From Waddliaceae bacterium (GTDB lineage: Bacteria; Chlamydiota; Chlamydiia; Chlamydiales; GCA-2709385), in contig PAQS01000048.1 in assembly GCA_002709385.1 (NCBI GenBank), forward strand, positions 1 to 64,000: a stretch of DNA of 64,000 nt, given 5' to 3'. Under the pieces are notes generated by a model. It had not been told where the DNA came from and ran no database searches. It worked only from the letters and a program-made list of their open reading frames with translations. Both the position numbers and the translations under genes were made by a program. Positions 44,865 through 54,714 of the stretch are shown in pieces. The stretch's first letter is position 1; every line of letters begins with the position of its first letter.

Positions 44865-45674
44865 CTAAATTGGTAAAAGACTGTTTTTATCTAATTTACC
44901 TTCTTCAGAAACTTTAGACCCGATTAAATAAGAGAAGCAACTGCTAGCGACGTTCCAAGTTTTAGCAATCGTCTTTTCAATTGCCTTATGTCCCATTACT
45001 AAGCTCATAGCTGGGATAGCGACACATCCAGCACCAACAACAACATCAATAACAGAGTGACAATGAGCAGTTGTATGATAAGTCCAAATAATATCTCCAA
45101 GCCCTAATAATACCATAAGAGCTTCGATAGTTTTTTCTTGCTTACTATGATCTAACTTAGAAAAGTACTCTAAAGTAAAAAAAGAAGAAATAGCAGAAGA
45201 TGTTAACATAATTGCATGCCCAGAAACATCAATTCCCCACTCTTGAAGCATATAGTCTCTTATTAATTCACGCATAAAAAAACCACCCAAAACCACAGGG
45301 ACTCGATAAAGATTAGGAACTACTAGGCCGTAATAAATATTTTTTGCACTTGCTTTTAGAACTCCGCCTTCATTATTCACGTCATTTCCCAAAACAAGAT
45401 TAGCACAAGCAATCCCACCAACAGCACACATAGGAATAGAAGTAAGAGGACTATACGTTCCCTCACAAAGAATATTGATATAATCTAAAACAGGAAAGCC
45501 TTTGAGAGCGCTATAACACAGCTTCTCACCACCGTTATAAAACACATCAGCACCAGATGTATACATCTGCTGCACTGCTCCAACAGTTGCACCCAACAAA
45601 GGACCAGCACTTACTATCAATCCATGTTCTACTGTAGAACTTGAAAAAGTAGATTTATCATTATTTATATTCAT
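44865..45674 (-). CDS. Membrane protein with PAP2/sphingomyelin-synthase-like catalytic motifs
   Basis: 269 residues with about five or six hydrophobic segments. The C-terminal half has SGH at 151-153 (IDVSGHAIMLTSS) and HSVID at 206-210, the His and His-x3-Asp arrangement of the PAP2 superfamily; the extended block TTAHCHSVIDVVVGAG is closer to the lipid phosphatase/phosphotransferase branch that includes sphingomyelin synthases. The classic KX6RP motif is not evident. If active, it would act on lipid phosphates or phosphocholine-type head groups. No ribosome site is clear. Stands alone between der (divergent) and sulP. Confidence 0.55.
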   Translation of the reverse strand: MNINNDKSTFSSSTVEHGLIVSAGPLLGATVGAVQQMYTSGADVFYNGGEKLCYSALKGFPVLDYINILCEGTYSPLTSIPMCAVGGIACANLVLGNDVNNEGGVLKASAKNIYYGLVVPNLYRVPVVLGGFFMRELIRDYMLQEWGIDVSGHAIMLTSSAISSFFTLEYFSKLDHSKQEKTIEALMVLLGLGDIIWTYHTTAHCHSVIDVVVGAGCVAIPAMSLVMGHKAIEKTIAKTWNVASSCFSYLIGSKVSEEGKLDKNSLLPI

Positions 45675-45842
45675 ATTTTAAAACCTATTTTTTTTAGCAT
45701 GAAATAGTATTTTATTTAATAATTTAAGTAAAGAATTATATTTTAAGTAAACTGCATTAATTAATGAAAAATCTCTTATTTAAATAATTTCACTGTTCAA
45801 GTACAATACTACTTCTATCAAAATCATTACTGTGCAAGAGCT

Positions 45843-47249
45843 ATGGCTAGTAAAACCAAAATTGCTATTGTTGGACGTCCAAACGTAGGTAAGTCAGCTT
45901 TATTTAACCGTATTTGTGGTCGCCGCATTGCTATTGTAGATGAAGCGGAAGGGGTGACTCGGGATCGTCTTTATGCGGAATCTGAGTGTTTTGGGCGTAA
46001 TTTTCAGCTCATCGATACCGGAGGTATTGATGCTCATTCGAAGGCTGATTTTAACGATGAAATCCGACGCCAAGCTGAGATAGCCATTGAAGAGGCCGAC
46101 TCTTTGATTATGGTAGTGGATAGTGTCGTTGGAATTACAGACTTGGATATGGAGCTTGCTCGTATTCTTCTTCGTACAAACAAGCCTGTTTGCCTCGCAG
46201 TGAATAAAGTAGATAGCTATACCCAGCAATCCCGTTTGCATAATTTTTACGGCCTCGGGATTGAAAAAATGACAGCTGTATCTGCTGTTCAAGGTCTACA
46301 TATCGCTGAGCTTCTCGAAATGGCTCTAAAAGATGTAAATGATCAAGGCGAAGAAGAGGAAGATCCTTCTATTAAAGTGGCGATTATTGGACGTCCAAAC
46401 GTCGGAAAATCGACCTTCGTCAATGCTTTACTAGAAGAAGAACGCTGTGTTGTTAGTCCAATTGCCGGAACCACACGTGATTCTATCGATGTAAAATTCT
46501 CTATCGATGATCAAGAATATACCCTTATCGATACAGCCGGTTTCAAACGTAAAAAATCAGAAGCTGATGTAATCGAAAAATTTGCTCGAATTCGTACACA
46601 AAGAGCCATCGAGCGCGCTGATATCTGTATTCTTATGCTGGATGCAAAAGACGGATTGACAAGCCAGGAAAAACGTATTGCACAGATGATTGAAGAAGCC
46701 GGAAAAGGCTGTATTCTTTTATTTAATAAATGGGACTTAGTTGAAGGCTTCCGTATGGAGCACTGTATGCGTGCTATCCAAGATGAAGTTCATTTCTTAC
46801 GTCATTGCCCGAAGCTCTTCATTTCAGCGCTTACAGGCCGCAATCTCAGCAAAGTCTTTTCTGAAGTACAAACTGTACATAGCTTCATTGATAAGCGACT
46901 AGGAACTCCTGAACTTAACCGCTTCATTCAAGATACTCTTCAAAGAAACCATCCTCCAATGATTGATGGTAAGCGCTTACGTATCTACTATTTGACCCAG
47001 GTAAATCAATCTCCTCCACGCTTTTTGTTGTTCATTAACTATAAAGATCGAATGACAAAAACATATAAGCGTTATCTTGTGAATCAATTCCGCGAGCGCT
47101 TCCAATTTAGCGGCCTTCCAGTATATTTCATTTTGAAAGACAAGAAAGAAACGGAAGCAAAAAAGAAATCCGCTGCAAAACGTGAAGTAATTAGTGAAAA
47201 CTATGTATCTGATTTGCCTGAAGAAGCTTTAGAAGATATTCTTTTATAA
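45843..47249 (+). CDS. der: Ribosome biogenesis GTPase Der (EngA)
   Basis: 468 residues with two tandem Era-like GTPase domains, each with a full set of motifs: GRPNVGKS (residues 11-18 and near 184), DTGG/DTAG, and NKVD/NKWD. A C-terminal KH-like domain follows (PRFLLFINYKDRMTKTYKRY). Needed for 50S ribosome assembly. It corresponds to CT703. AAGAG lies close to the ATG. The AT-rich 168 bases upstream, shared with the divergent PAP2-like gene, presumably hold its promoter. Confidence 0.97.
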   Translation: MASKTKIAIVGRPNVGKSALFNRICGRRIAIVDEAEGVTRDRLYAESECFGRNFQLIDTGGIDAHSKADFNDEIRRQAEIAIEEADSLIMVVDSVVGITDLDMELARILLRTNKPVCLAVNKVDSYTQQSRLHNFYGLGIEKMTAVSAVQGLHIAELLEMALKDVNDQGEEEEDPSIKVAIIGRPNVGKSTFVNALLEEERCVVSPIAGTTRDSIDVKFSIDDQEYTLIDTAGFKRKKSEADVIEKFARIRTQRAIERADICILMLDAKDGLTSQEKRIAQMIEEAGKGCILLFNKWDLVEGFRMEHCMRAIQDEVHFLRHCPKLFISALTGRNLSKVFSEVQTVHSFIDKRLGTPELNRFIQDTLQRNHPPMIDGKRLRIYYLTQVNQSPPRFLLFINYKDRMTKTYKRYLVNQFRERFQFSGLPVYFILKDKKETEAKKKSAAKREVISENYVSDLPEEALEDILL

Positions 47250-47263
47250 GCTCCAATGACTAC

Positions 47264-47288
47264 CTAACTCGCACTTCCAGTGCGTTAG
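47264..47288. terminator. Hairpin between convergent der and SNF2 genes
   Basis: Ten base pairs (CTAAC and GCACT with AGTGC and GTTAG) broken by a two-base bulge, three-base loop. Position between convergent genes suggests termination, but there is no T-run. Confidence 0.45.
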
Positions 47289-47301
47289 ATGAAAGTGAGA
47301 T

Positions 47302-50300
47302 TTAGCTTAAAGACAGTAACTCGATGAGATCTTCTCGAGTTAATGTCTTTAAGACCTTTTCATCGTCTGTACCTACGATTTCTTCCATCAATTTCCCTTT
47401 ACGGGCAATGATTTCATCGATTCGCTCTTCCAAAGTATCTTTATTAACCAATTTGAATACTTGTACCCCTCGGTTTTGTCCAATACGATGTACACGGTCT
47501 GTTGCTTGATTCTCTCTGGCTGCATTCCACCAGCGATCATAGTGAATAACTACCGACGCAGCAGTAAGGTCAATTCCAACCCCAGCTGCTTGAAGTGAGC
47601 CAACAAAAACTTCACATGATTTATCCTCTTGAAAACGCTTAATTTCAGCCCCTCGATTCGTTGTATTTCCACGAATACAGGCATAAGCAATCTCCTGAGA
47701 TTTGAGGTAATTTTCAATAATTTGAATCATATCGAGGTATTGAGAGAATACAACAACTTTTTGAGAAGACGCTCGTGCTTCTTGAAGTAATTCAACAAAT
47801 AAGTCCCATTTTTCCGACTGATATTGCTCATAATCATCAGGCTTTTTGAATAGAACTGCAGGATGATTACACAATTGCTTCAACTTGCCTAATAATGAAA
47901 ATATATGAACATAAGGAATCGGTTCTTGCCCATCTTCCAATTGCTTAAGAACTGTTTCTCTGGACTGATCAATTAATTCTCGATATAAACGAGCTTGTTC
48001 CTCAGAAAGTCTACAGTGATAGACCTCTTCAACTTTATCAGGTAAGTCTTCAAGTACTTCTTCTTTTTTTCTTCGTAAGATAAAAGGCTTGATAAATCGA
48101 CTTAAAAATAGCTTTCTTTCTTTATTCCCTTCTTTCTCAATGGGCGTCACAAAATAACTAGTAAAACGTCCATGCTCTGGCATATAACCAGGCAAAACAA
48201 GATCAAATAACGACTTCAATTCTCTTAAACTATTTTCAATCGGTGTACCTGTCAACCCCAAGCGCATATCCACTTGCATAGAGTCTAAAGCAGCATAAAC
48301 CTGGCTATGATGATTTTTTGCTACTTGGATTTCATCATAAACGGCCAAATCAAAACTCAAATCTTTCAGAGTTTCTTTTTCAACACGAAGGACGCCATAA
48401 CTTGTAAGTAAGATTTTATAAGATCTACCTAAGCCTTTCAAAGAACGCTTGCTTCCATGAAAAACTAAAACTTTTTGCTTTGGCAAAAACTGTTCTAATT
48501 TTTCTTGCCAGTGATAAATAACTGATGTAGGGCATACCACCAATATGATTGCTGCCTTGTCTTTATTCAGCTTCTTTTGATTCGCAATCGAGGCCATAAG
48601 AGCCATCGCTTGGTGAGTTTTTCCCAAGCCCATATCATCACAAAGCAAGCCAGACAGGTGGTTTTTATAAAGAAACCACAACCAGCGAATACCTAACTCT
48701 TGATAAGGTCTAAGTTTACTTTTAAGCCCTTTCATACTCGGCTTAGATTCTGAATCGAAGCTCATCACTTCATGCAATAATCCACGAGTTTCGATAGCTT
48801 GCTCACCATCTCCTAAGGGCCGTTGAAGTCCATATAAAGCATCAATCCGAATCAACTCCATCGCTGAAATTTGGAGCATTGCTTCTTCTTGATTTACTTG
48901 ATCTTTCGATAATTGTTTAAGCCAACGAAAACGCTCATCTTGCAGATGAATCAACCCCGCATCAGAAAAAAGATAGTAACGTTTACTATCTTGTAATGCT
49001 TCCCAAAGTTTTATAGCTGAGATTTCTCCCCACTCACTCTCCATACTCAGTTTAAGCCTGAAATTCCCTCGACTTAAACTACTATCTCTTTCTAAATGCT
49101 CAACATATAAAATGAGTTCTTGATGAGTACGGATACGGCGATCAATAAAAGAAACGAAATTTTCAATGCTTCTAAGCTCTTCGGAAAGAAATAAATATAG
49201 CTCTTCGTTTTCAATTCGAAGAGGCTGACAGTAACGATCTGGTAAACGCATATTTGAAGGCAATGAGCAAAAACCTTCACCGCTTACATAAACATAGCTA
49301 TCATAAAAAAAGAGCTGTTCAGAATCATACTCTAACTTTAAATCATAGCGAGGAGCCACAAGGATTGTTTGATCTCCTTCAACTCGTACTTCAAGGCTCG
49401 CTTTTTCTAAAGGACACTCTTCTGTAAAAAACCCATCTATTTCACTTAAGTCATCTTCATTTGTTCGGATAAAACTGGCTACCTCATCTCTGGAAATTCG
49501 TGTACCTACACGAAATGGCCGCATTCCCCTCACGCCAGACTTTGCATAAAATCCCTGACCAAGTACATAAACCCAGTTTCCAAAATCTTGAGCTTCAACT
49601 CGATCTTCTACAACAGCCCTGCTTTCGAAAATCAAATCACCTCTTTTACTAATGCTATAATTCAAATTAGCATCTATATTTGTAAGGTAAGTATGAAATC
49701 CAGGTCGTGCACTCAACCAAGCCTGATTCTGTGAAATAAATTCTGATACTTCTTCTTTAGGAATCACTTGCTTAGGAAAATAAGAGCCTTTTAAAAGGTA
49801 TAAGCCTTTATCTGGTATCAATACCCATGATCCAAATACTTTCACCCCTTCTTTCGAAAGATCTCCTTCTTCAAAAAGTTTCCCATTTAATTTAAGATTC
49901 CATTCGTCATCAAACTCTAAGGCATATTCAACTGTAAAACCATCTGCCCTAACTTCTAAGACTTCTAAATACTTCTTTAATAACTTCCAATTTTCCTGAA
50001 TATATGCGCTAATTTCCCGCTCTCTTACCCATGTTTTACTTGGCTTTTCAGGAATACTACTATCGTAAAACCCTTGCCCATCTATGTATAGCCAATTAGA
50101 ATCTTCAATTTTTTGCGCTTTTTGTAATTCTTCATCTGTAAAAGAAAAATGATCTGCCAATAGCTCACTACCGTAGTAAATACGGAAAGCAACTTTGTGA
50201 GGATCATAGTGAATACTTGTAATTTCAGAGCCATGTTTTTCTAAGACTTTAAGAGGACTCTTTACTGTCTTCAAACCTGGAATAAGATTGACCAATTCAG

Positions 50301-51045
50301 ATGCTAGAAGAGAGAACTCGACCTGGAAACTAGAAAACTCGACCCGGAAGAAATTTGGTAAACCATTTTTTGCAGTCTTATAAGTTATTTCGTAATCTTC
50401 GTCAGCCTCTTGTGCAAGAGTCATCCATTTCGCTAAATCAGCCCAGAACGATAATTCATATAAAAGTTCAGGACTAGGCCGCCCTTCTTTCCATTTCGTA
50501 ATTTCTTCTAAAGGTAAGCCCGAAAACTTGATAGAAGTTTCTTCCGTTTCTTCACTCCGATACTCAATATAATCCGTTAATTTTTCTTGAGCAGCTTCCG
50601 TCTTTGCCCGAATAGTAAATACACTTTGTCCCCCTGTTTCCTTACAAACATAATGCCCAGGTTCCAGTTTTTCTAATAAAACAGGGTCGTATCCATAAGC
50701 ATCTGCATACAAAGCACAAACATGATTCCACAAAGAGTGTTGGTGAAAAATATGAAGTGGTTCATCGTATTTTTGGTAAATTCGCAAGCAAGCAATTGCT
50801 AAATGAAGACAGCCATCTGAACTATCAGAATCGCAAGAACAGAAAAAATCGCCCAAACATTCATCTTCACCAATCTGAATGAAAGCGCAAATAGTCTCAC
50901 CTTTATCATCAATATGAATGAGGTAAGTACCGCCAGAAAATTCAATACGTTCCACTATTCCTGAAGCAAGCTGTTTTTCAGCCTCATCAAGAAAGTGCTC
51001 TAAAAAAATAGGATCTTTCAATGGGGCACCCTGTTCAGAAGACAC
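47302..51045 (-). CDS. SNF2-family helicase with SWIM zinc finger (second copy)
   Basis: 1247 residues. Same design as the gene at 7137-10646: SWIM motif (FCSCDSDSSDGCLHLAIA, near residue 70-90), a long region with repeated WVYV/WLYIDGQGFY-type segments (about 290-620), and a C-terminal Snf2 ATPase: DDMGLGKTHQ near 798, Walker B-like DEIQ near 905, LTGTPIENS, HRIGQNR. The start is GTG at 51045 with no good ribosome site. Probably a DNA translocase; function unknown. 66 bases downstream of the Hsp70-like gene on the same strand. Confidence 0.9.
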   Translation of the reverse strand: MSSEQGAPLKDPIFLEHFLDEAEKQLASGIVERIEFSGGTYLIHIDDKGETICAFIQIGEDECLGDFFCSCDSDSSDGCLHLAIACLRIYQKYDEPLHIFHQHSLWNHVCALYADAYGYDPVLLEKLEPGHYVCKETGGQSVFTIRAKTEAAQEKLTDYIEYRSEETEETSIKFSGLPLEEITKWKEGRPSPELLYELSFWADLAKWMTLAQEADEDYEITYKTAKNGLPNFFRVEFSSFQVEFSLLASELVNLIPGLKTVKSPLKVLEKHGSEITSIHYDPHKVAFRIYYGSELLADHFSFTDEELQKAQKIEDSNWLYIDGQGFYDSSIPEKPSKTWVREREISAYIQENWKLLKKYLEVLEVRADGFTVEYALEFDDEWNLKLNGKLFEEGDLSKEGVKVFGSWVLIPDKGLYLLKGSYFPKQVIPKEEVSEFISQNQAWLSARPGFHTYLTNIDANLNYSISKRGDLIFESRAVVEDRVEAQDFGNWVYVLGQGFYAKSGVRGMRPFRVGTRISRDEVASFIRTNEDDLSEIDGFFTEECPLEKASLEVRVEGDQTILVAPRYDLKLEYDSEQLFFYDSYVYVSGEGFCSLPSNMRLPDRYCQPLRIENEELYLFLSEELRSIENFVSFIDRRIRTHQELILYVEHLERDSSLSRGNFRLKLSMESEWGEISAIKLWEALQDSKRYYLFSDAGLIHLQDERFRWLKQLSKDQVNQEEAMLQISAMELIRIDALYGLQRPLGDGEQAIETRGLLHEVMSFDSESKPSMKGLKSKLRPYQELGIRWLWFLYKNHLSGLLCDDMGLGKTHQAMALMASIANQKKLNKDKAAIILVVCPTSVIYHWQEKLEQFLPKQKVLVFHGSKRSLKGLGRSYKILLTSYGVLRVEKETLKDLSFDLAVYDEIQVAKNHHSQVYAALDSMQVDMRLGLTGTPIENSLRELKSLFDLVLPGYMPEHGRFTSYFVTPIEKEGNKERKLFLSRFIKPFILRRKKEEVLEDLPDKVEEVYHCRLSEEQARLYRELIDQSRETVLKQLEDGQEPIPYVHIFSLLGKLKQLCNHPAVLFKKPDDYEQYQSEKWDLFVELLQEARASSQKVVVFSQYLDMIQIIENYLKSQEIAYACIRGNTTNRGAEIKRFQEDKSCEVFVGSLQAAGVGIDLTAASVVIHYDRWWNAARENQATDRVHRIGQNRGVQVFKLVNKDTLEERIDEIIARKGKLMEEIVGTDDEKVLKTLTREDLIELLSLS

Positions 51046-51111
51046 AGTCTATATTTATCCTTATAACACGATAAGAATTATCTCTTGCGCTTCCTAGTAT
51101 TTTCCTAAATA

Positions 51112-53883
51112 TCAAAGTTGTACAGTAATCCCAGAAGGAATTTGATCTCCCACAACACTTTCAATCTGCTCTTGTGATAAAGCAAGCTGCCCTTCTATGA
51201 GCTGCTCTAATTGAGGAGCTAAATCTTTCAGTGAGTTCATTTTTAACACTTTATCTATAATTTTCTTAGATAAGTTCAATTCTCTCTGATCTGTCTTTCT
51301 GGCAAGTTGTATGAATACAAACTTAAGCTTCTCACTATCTATAGCTTCAAGTGAACAAAAAGACTCCAACCATTTCTGACAGGTAGAAGCTGGAATTACA
51401 TCAGACCCAGAACCATAAACCAACTGCCTAGCACCAATCCTTCCCAAAGCCCAGTAATCCGCATCAAGAGCTTCATCACTTGAAACTTTTTTCAACAAAG
51501 CCTCAGCAACAGCTTGCTTCAAAGAAAGAGGTAAAAGCTCAAATGAACCAAGCAAACGAATCAATTCACCATATTCATAAAGTGATAGCTTAGAACCTGC
51601 TGCAATACTCTTCTCTTTTTTCTTATAAATCAAAGGAAGGTATTCATTAGCAATTTGGTTTTGCTGGCCCTTACTCAAACCTCCCGCACAACGGCGAAAA
51701 CAAATCCACTTTTGAGTTAGAACTTCTCTACTGCTTTTTTGTTTTTGTTTCTGAAGAAATACTTTCCAAAGCTGCTTGATACGAAAATCATCCATGGGGA
51801 AACCATAACCAGGTCTCAAAAGAAACCCTATCATGTTCCACCATCTAGCTTCTAATGCTTGGCTGACAGAACAAGTCTCAGCATAAGTGAGAACCTGATC
51901 ACAAAGATGTCGCAAAATACTAGGGGGCCACTCAAAACGTTTCAGATCAAGAGCTTCTTCTAACTTGCCCATCAACTCTTTCGGCTTCATACGCCCAGAA
52001 AAACAATCTGATAAAAGCTTTTCGGCTTCTTTTAGATAAGAAGCATCAAATGTCTCATCTCTTCGGGCCTTATCTAAATCAGCCAAACTATTTTCCGTAC
52101 CAGAAGCAGTACTTACCTGAAATTCTAAATTCCAACGATGAGGACTATCTTTAGATTCCAGCCAAAGCTCAAGAATACCGATATCATTCAAACGAATTCC
52201 CAACTCAACAGGAAGATCTTTTGCTTCAGTTTGGATTCCCTTTTTCCCATAACGAAGCACTGTATGTACTGGTGGCAACGCTGCCATTTCTTCCAAATCG
52301 ATTTCCAGTAAATCACCTGCACTATCATCAATACGAACTTGAGAAGAATATAAACGAAAAGCTACAGGTGCATTCGCTTTTACTAAAAAAGAACGCTCAG
52401 AGCGATACTCTGTTCCTTCTTCTGTTCCTCTTGGTAAAAGGCAAAGCGCTTTATTTTTCTTCGTTTCTTTCTCTCCTTCCAAATCTACACCTAAGTAATA
52501 ACCACGAGCAGCACCGCCCGCAATTCTCACTCCTAATCCCCTTTTCACTTTTCCAAAGTAAGCCGCACCACGAGATACAGCAAGATCTAGATCAAAATTA
52601 TCTAAAGCTTGTGCATTACTTTCAGGAAACCAATGGCGTAAAGAAGATAGAATCTGATCCTGAAATACTTGAGGTCGTAAACTACCTCCGTTGAATAAAA
52701 CCCATTTAGGAGTAGCACTATGTTTTTTTAAAAAAGCTGCAAGATGCCGTGTAATACTTGCTTCTGTTTCATAAGGAAGCCCCATATTTCGAATAGCCGT
52801 TCCTCTCCGAACCTGCGTAGCTTCTTCAAACTTTTCTAAAGGAAAAAAACCTTGAACAAGGACTTCTTCTACTTCATCCCGAAGAAGCTCTATACCCATG
52901 CTGTTCCCCACAACACTAGAACCCGTTCCTTGTAAATGTACTCGATATCGTTCAGCACCATCGCCTAATACAGCCTCTTTAGCACGACGAGCTTGCTGGC
53001 ATAATTGTGACCAACGACTAGAATCTAACTCCTCTCCCCGATCAGCTTCCAAACGCCCCTCAATAAAATGCGCTAACGCCGCATCCATGTTGTCTCCCCC
53101 CAACAAAAGATGCTCTCCAACTGCCATACGACGAAAACCTAAACGCTCTCCAGCTTCAGTAACTTCAATTAAACTAAAGTCACTCGTTCCCCCGCCTATA
53201 TCACATACCAGAATCCAATCACCTACCGTAAGCGAATGATTTGTCTTCTTTTCATTTACCGCAATCCATTGATAAAAAGCTGCTTGCGGCTCTTCCAACA
53301 AGGTTAGTTTTTTAAATCCAGCGGCCTGGGCTGCTTCTACTGTTAATCTACGGGCTATCTCATCAAATGACGCCGGAACAGTTAAAATAAGCTGCTGTTG
53401 TTCAAACTCACATGAAGGATCATTCTTAGCCATGAACAAATTCCACGAATTTTTTATATGACTAAGAAAAGATGTCGTCGCTTCAACAGGGCTCACATGA
53501 CGCTCTTCAGAAGACGCATGAAATGGTAAGATTTTCTCTCGACGATGAGCTGCTGCATGACACAACCAACTTTTCGCTGATTGCACAAGATGTGTAGGAA
53601 CCTTCTCTCCCATTTTTTGAGCTAAAATTCCCACTGCAAGATCTTGCCCTTTTATCCAGGGCAAATCAAAAGCGCGAGATTGTAACTCATGCGAACTTGC
53701 TAAATAACAAAACGAAGGCAAAGCGGAATGACGCTCAACGACTCCCTCTTGAACTAATTGTGGGATAGGAAAACCTTGAACAGATAAAAGACTTCCGGAT
53801 TTTAATTCAGTATCAATATAAGACAAAGCTGAGTTTGTCGTTCCTAAATCAATTCCAATAATATACCGGGATTCTTCACTCAT
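51112..53883 (-). CDS. Large DnaK-like Hsp70 family protein
   Basis: 923 residues. The N-terminal 450 residues are an Hsp70/actin-fold ATPase (IGIDLGTTNSALSY, then CDIGGGTSDFSLIEV and the ATP-site segment VLFNGGSLRPQVFQ). The C-terminal half lacks a normal DnaK substrate-binding region and EEVD-type tail, and is a family-specific helical extension. Such long Hsp70 relatives are widespread in bacteria but their clients are unknown. It precedes the second SNF2 gene on the minus strand and is divergent from the pilus locus. Confidence 0.88.
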   Translation of the reverse strand: MSEESRYIIGIDLGTTNSALSYIDTELKSGSLLSVQGFPIPQLVQEGVVERHSALPSFCYLASSHELQSRAFDLPWIKGQDLAVGILAQKMGEKVPTHLVQSAKSWLCHAAAHRREKILPFHASSEERHVSPVEATTSFLSHIKNSWNLFMAKNDPSCEFEQQQLILTVPASFDEIARRLTVEAAQAAGFKKLTLLEEPQAAFYQWIAVNEKKTNHSLTVGDWILVCDIGGGTSDFSLIEVTEAGERLGFRRMAVGEHLLLGGDNMDAALAHFIEGRLEADRGEELDSSRWSQLCQQARRAKEAVLGDGAERYRVHLQGTGSSVVGNSMGIELLRDEVEEVLVQGFFPLEKFEEATQVRRGTAIRNMGLPYETEASITRHLAAFLKKHSATPKWVLFNGGSLRPQVFQDQILSSLRHWFPESNAQALDNFDLDLAVSRGAAYFGKVKRGLGVRIAGGAARGYYLGVDLEGEKETKKNKALCLLPRGTEEGTEYRSERSFLVKANAPVAFRLYSSQVRIDDSAGDLLEIDLEEMAALPPVHTVLRYGKKGIQTEAKDLPVELGIRLNDIGILELWLESKDSPHRWNLEFQVSTASGTENSLADLDKARRDETFDASYLKEAEKLLSDCFSGRMKPKELMGKLEEALDLKRFEWPPSILRHLCDQVLTYAETCSVSQALEARWWNMIGFLLRPGYGFPMDDFRIKQLWKVFLQKQKQKSSREVLTQKWICFRRCAGGLSKGQQNQIANEYLPLIYKKKEKSIAAGSKLSLYEYGELIRLLGSFELLPLSLKQAVAEALLKKVSSDEALDADYWALGRIGARQLVYGSGSDVIPASTCQKWLESFCSLEAIDSEKLKFVFIQLARKTDQRELNLSKKIIDKVLKMNSLKDLAPQLEQLIEGQLALSQEQIESVVGDQIPSGITVQL

Positions 53884-53929
53884 AACTATAAACGCTAACT
53901 TGTTCTAGAGTAATATATTCTACTTGATT

Positions 53930-53958
53930 TTGATTTTCATAACCAAAGGAAATACAAT
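53930..53958 (+). promoter_or_regulatory. Probable sigma-70 promoter of the pilus locus
   Basis: TTGATT (53930-53935), exactly 17 bases, TACAAT (53953-53958), about 55 bases before the first subunit gene. The only good pair in this intergenic region. Confidence 0.55.
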
Positions 53959-54013
53959 AAAGTGTTAAATAAAATTTAAGCACTAAACTACAGATAAGTG
54001 AGGATTTCAAAAG

Positions 54014-54592
54014 ATGATTCGTTTAATTACCTACTTAATTCTTTTCTCATTCTCTTCCACAATCTATCCTTGTGGCTCTGATCTCACTTATCCCGGCCCC
54101 GCTACTGTATGCATTCAATGGTTTGATACCCCTTCTGCTATGGATCAAGCTGATGGAGATGCTTCTACAAGCTTCAACGATTATGGAGGAGGAGCTGCTA
54201 CTCAATTAACTTCCCCAGGCGCAGTAGATATGTATCTTGAGGTTATGTGTAACCGACTAGAGGGATACGATGTTATCATTACAGCATTAAATAGTGGAGC
54301 AAGCTCCACTCAAGGAAATTTAGATAATTCCGGACAAACAATTACTTATACAGCCAATTTAAGTGTTTATTCTGGAATGAATGGAGCAACCCCTTCTTTA
54401 AATTTAGATTTAACAGGAAGCAGTAGCTCCATTTCTGTCGTATTTACAGAACTTCAACTTCCGCTCATCATAAATACTCCAAATATTTATCGCTTAAGAG
54501 TAAGCGTTCCAAATATTTCTTCCGTTAGCGATGGGTTGATTGTTTCTGGAAACTATAGTGGTGGCTTCAACGCAACAGCTATCGTAAATTAA
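54014..54592 (+). CDS. Divergent fimbrial subunit, possible tip or minor pilin
   Basis: 192 residues with a signal peptide (IRLITYLILFSFSSTIYP). The mature part aligns with the neighbouring pilins at IQWFDTPSAMDQADGDAS, YGGGAATQLTSPGA and VMCNRLEGYDV, so the Ig-like pilin fold is likely. Its N-terminal segment (CGSDLTYPGPATV) lacks the alternating hydrophobic residues that act as donor strand in the others, and two extra cysteines are present. A subunit that cannot donate its strand would sit at the fibre tip; this is inference. GAGGA nine bases upstream of the ATG. Confidence 0.75.
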   Translation: MIRLITYLILFSFSSTIYPCGSDLTYPGPATVCIQWFDTPSAMDQADGDASTSFNDYGGGAATQLTSPGAVDMYLEVMCNRLEGYDVIITALNSGASSTQGNLDNSGQTITYTANLSVYSGMNGATPSLNLDLTGSSSSISVVFTELQLPLIINTPNIYRLRVSVPNISSVSDGLIVSGNYSGGFNATAIVN

Positions 54593-54714
54593 TTTTTATT
54601 TTTACTAAAGATCAGAAGCTTACCTGTCGATAGAATTTCTGGAAAGGTGTCCATGCCTACAGTTGTGAGCATGTACCTTAATGAAATGGTTTTAACAACA
54701 GGAAGGAGACTCCG

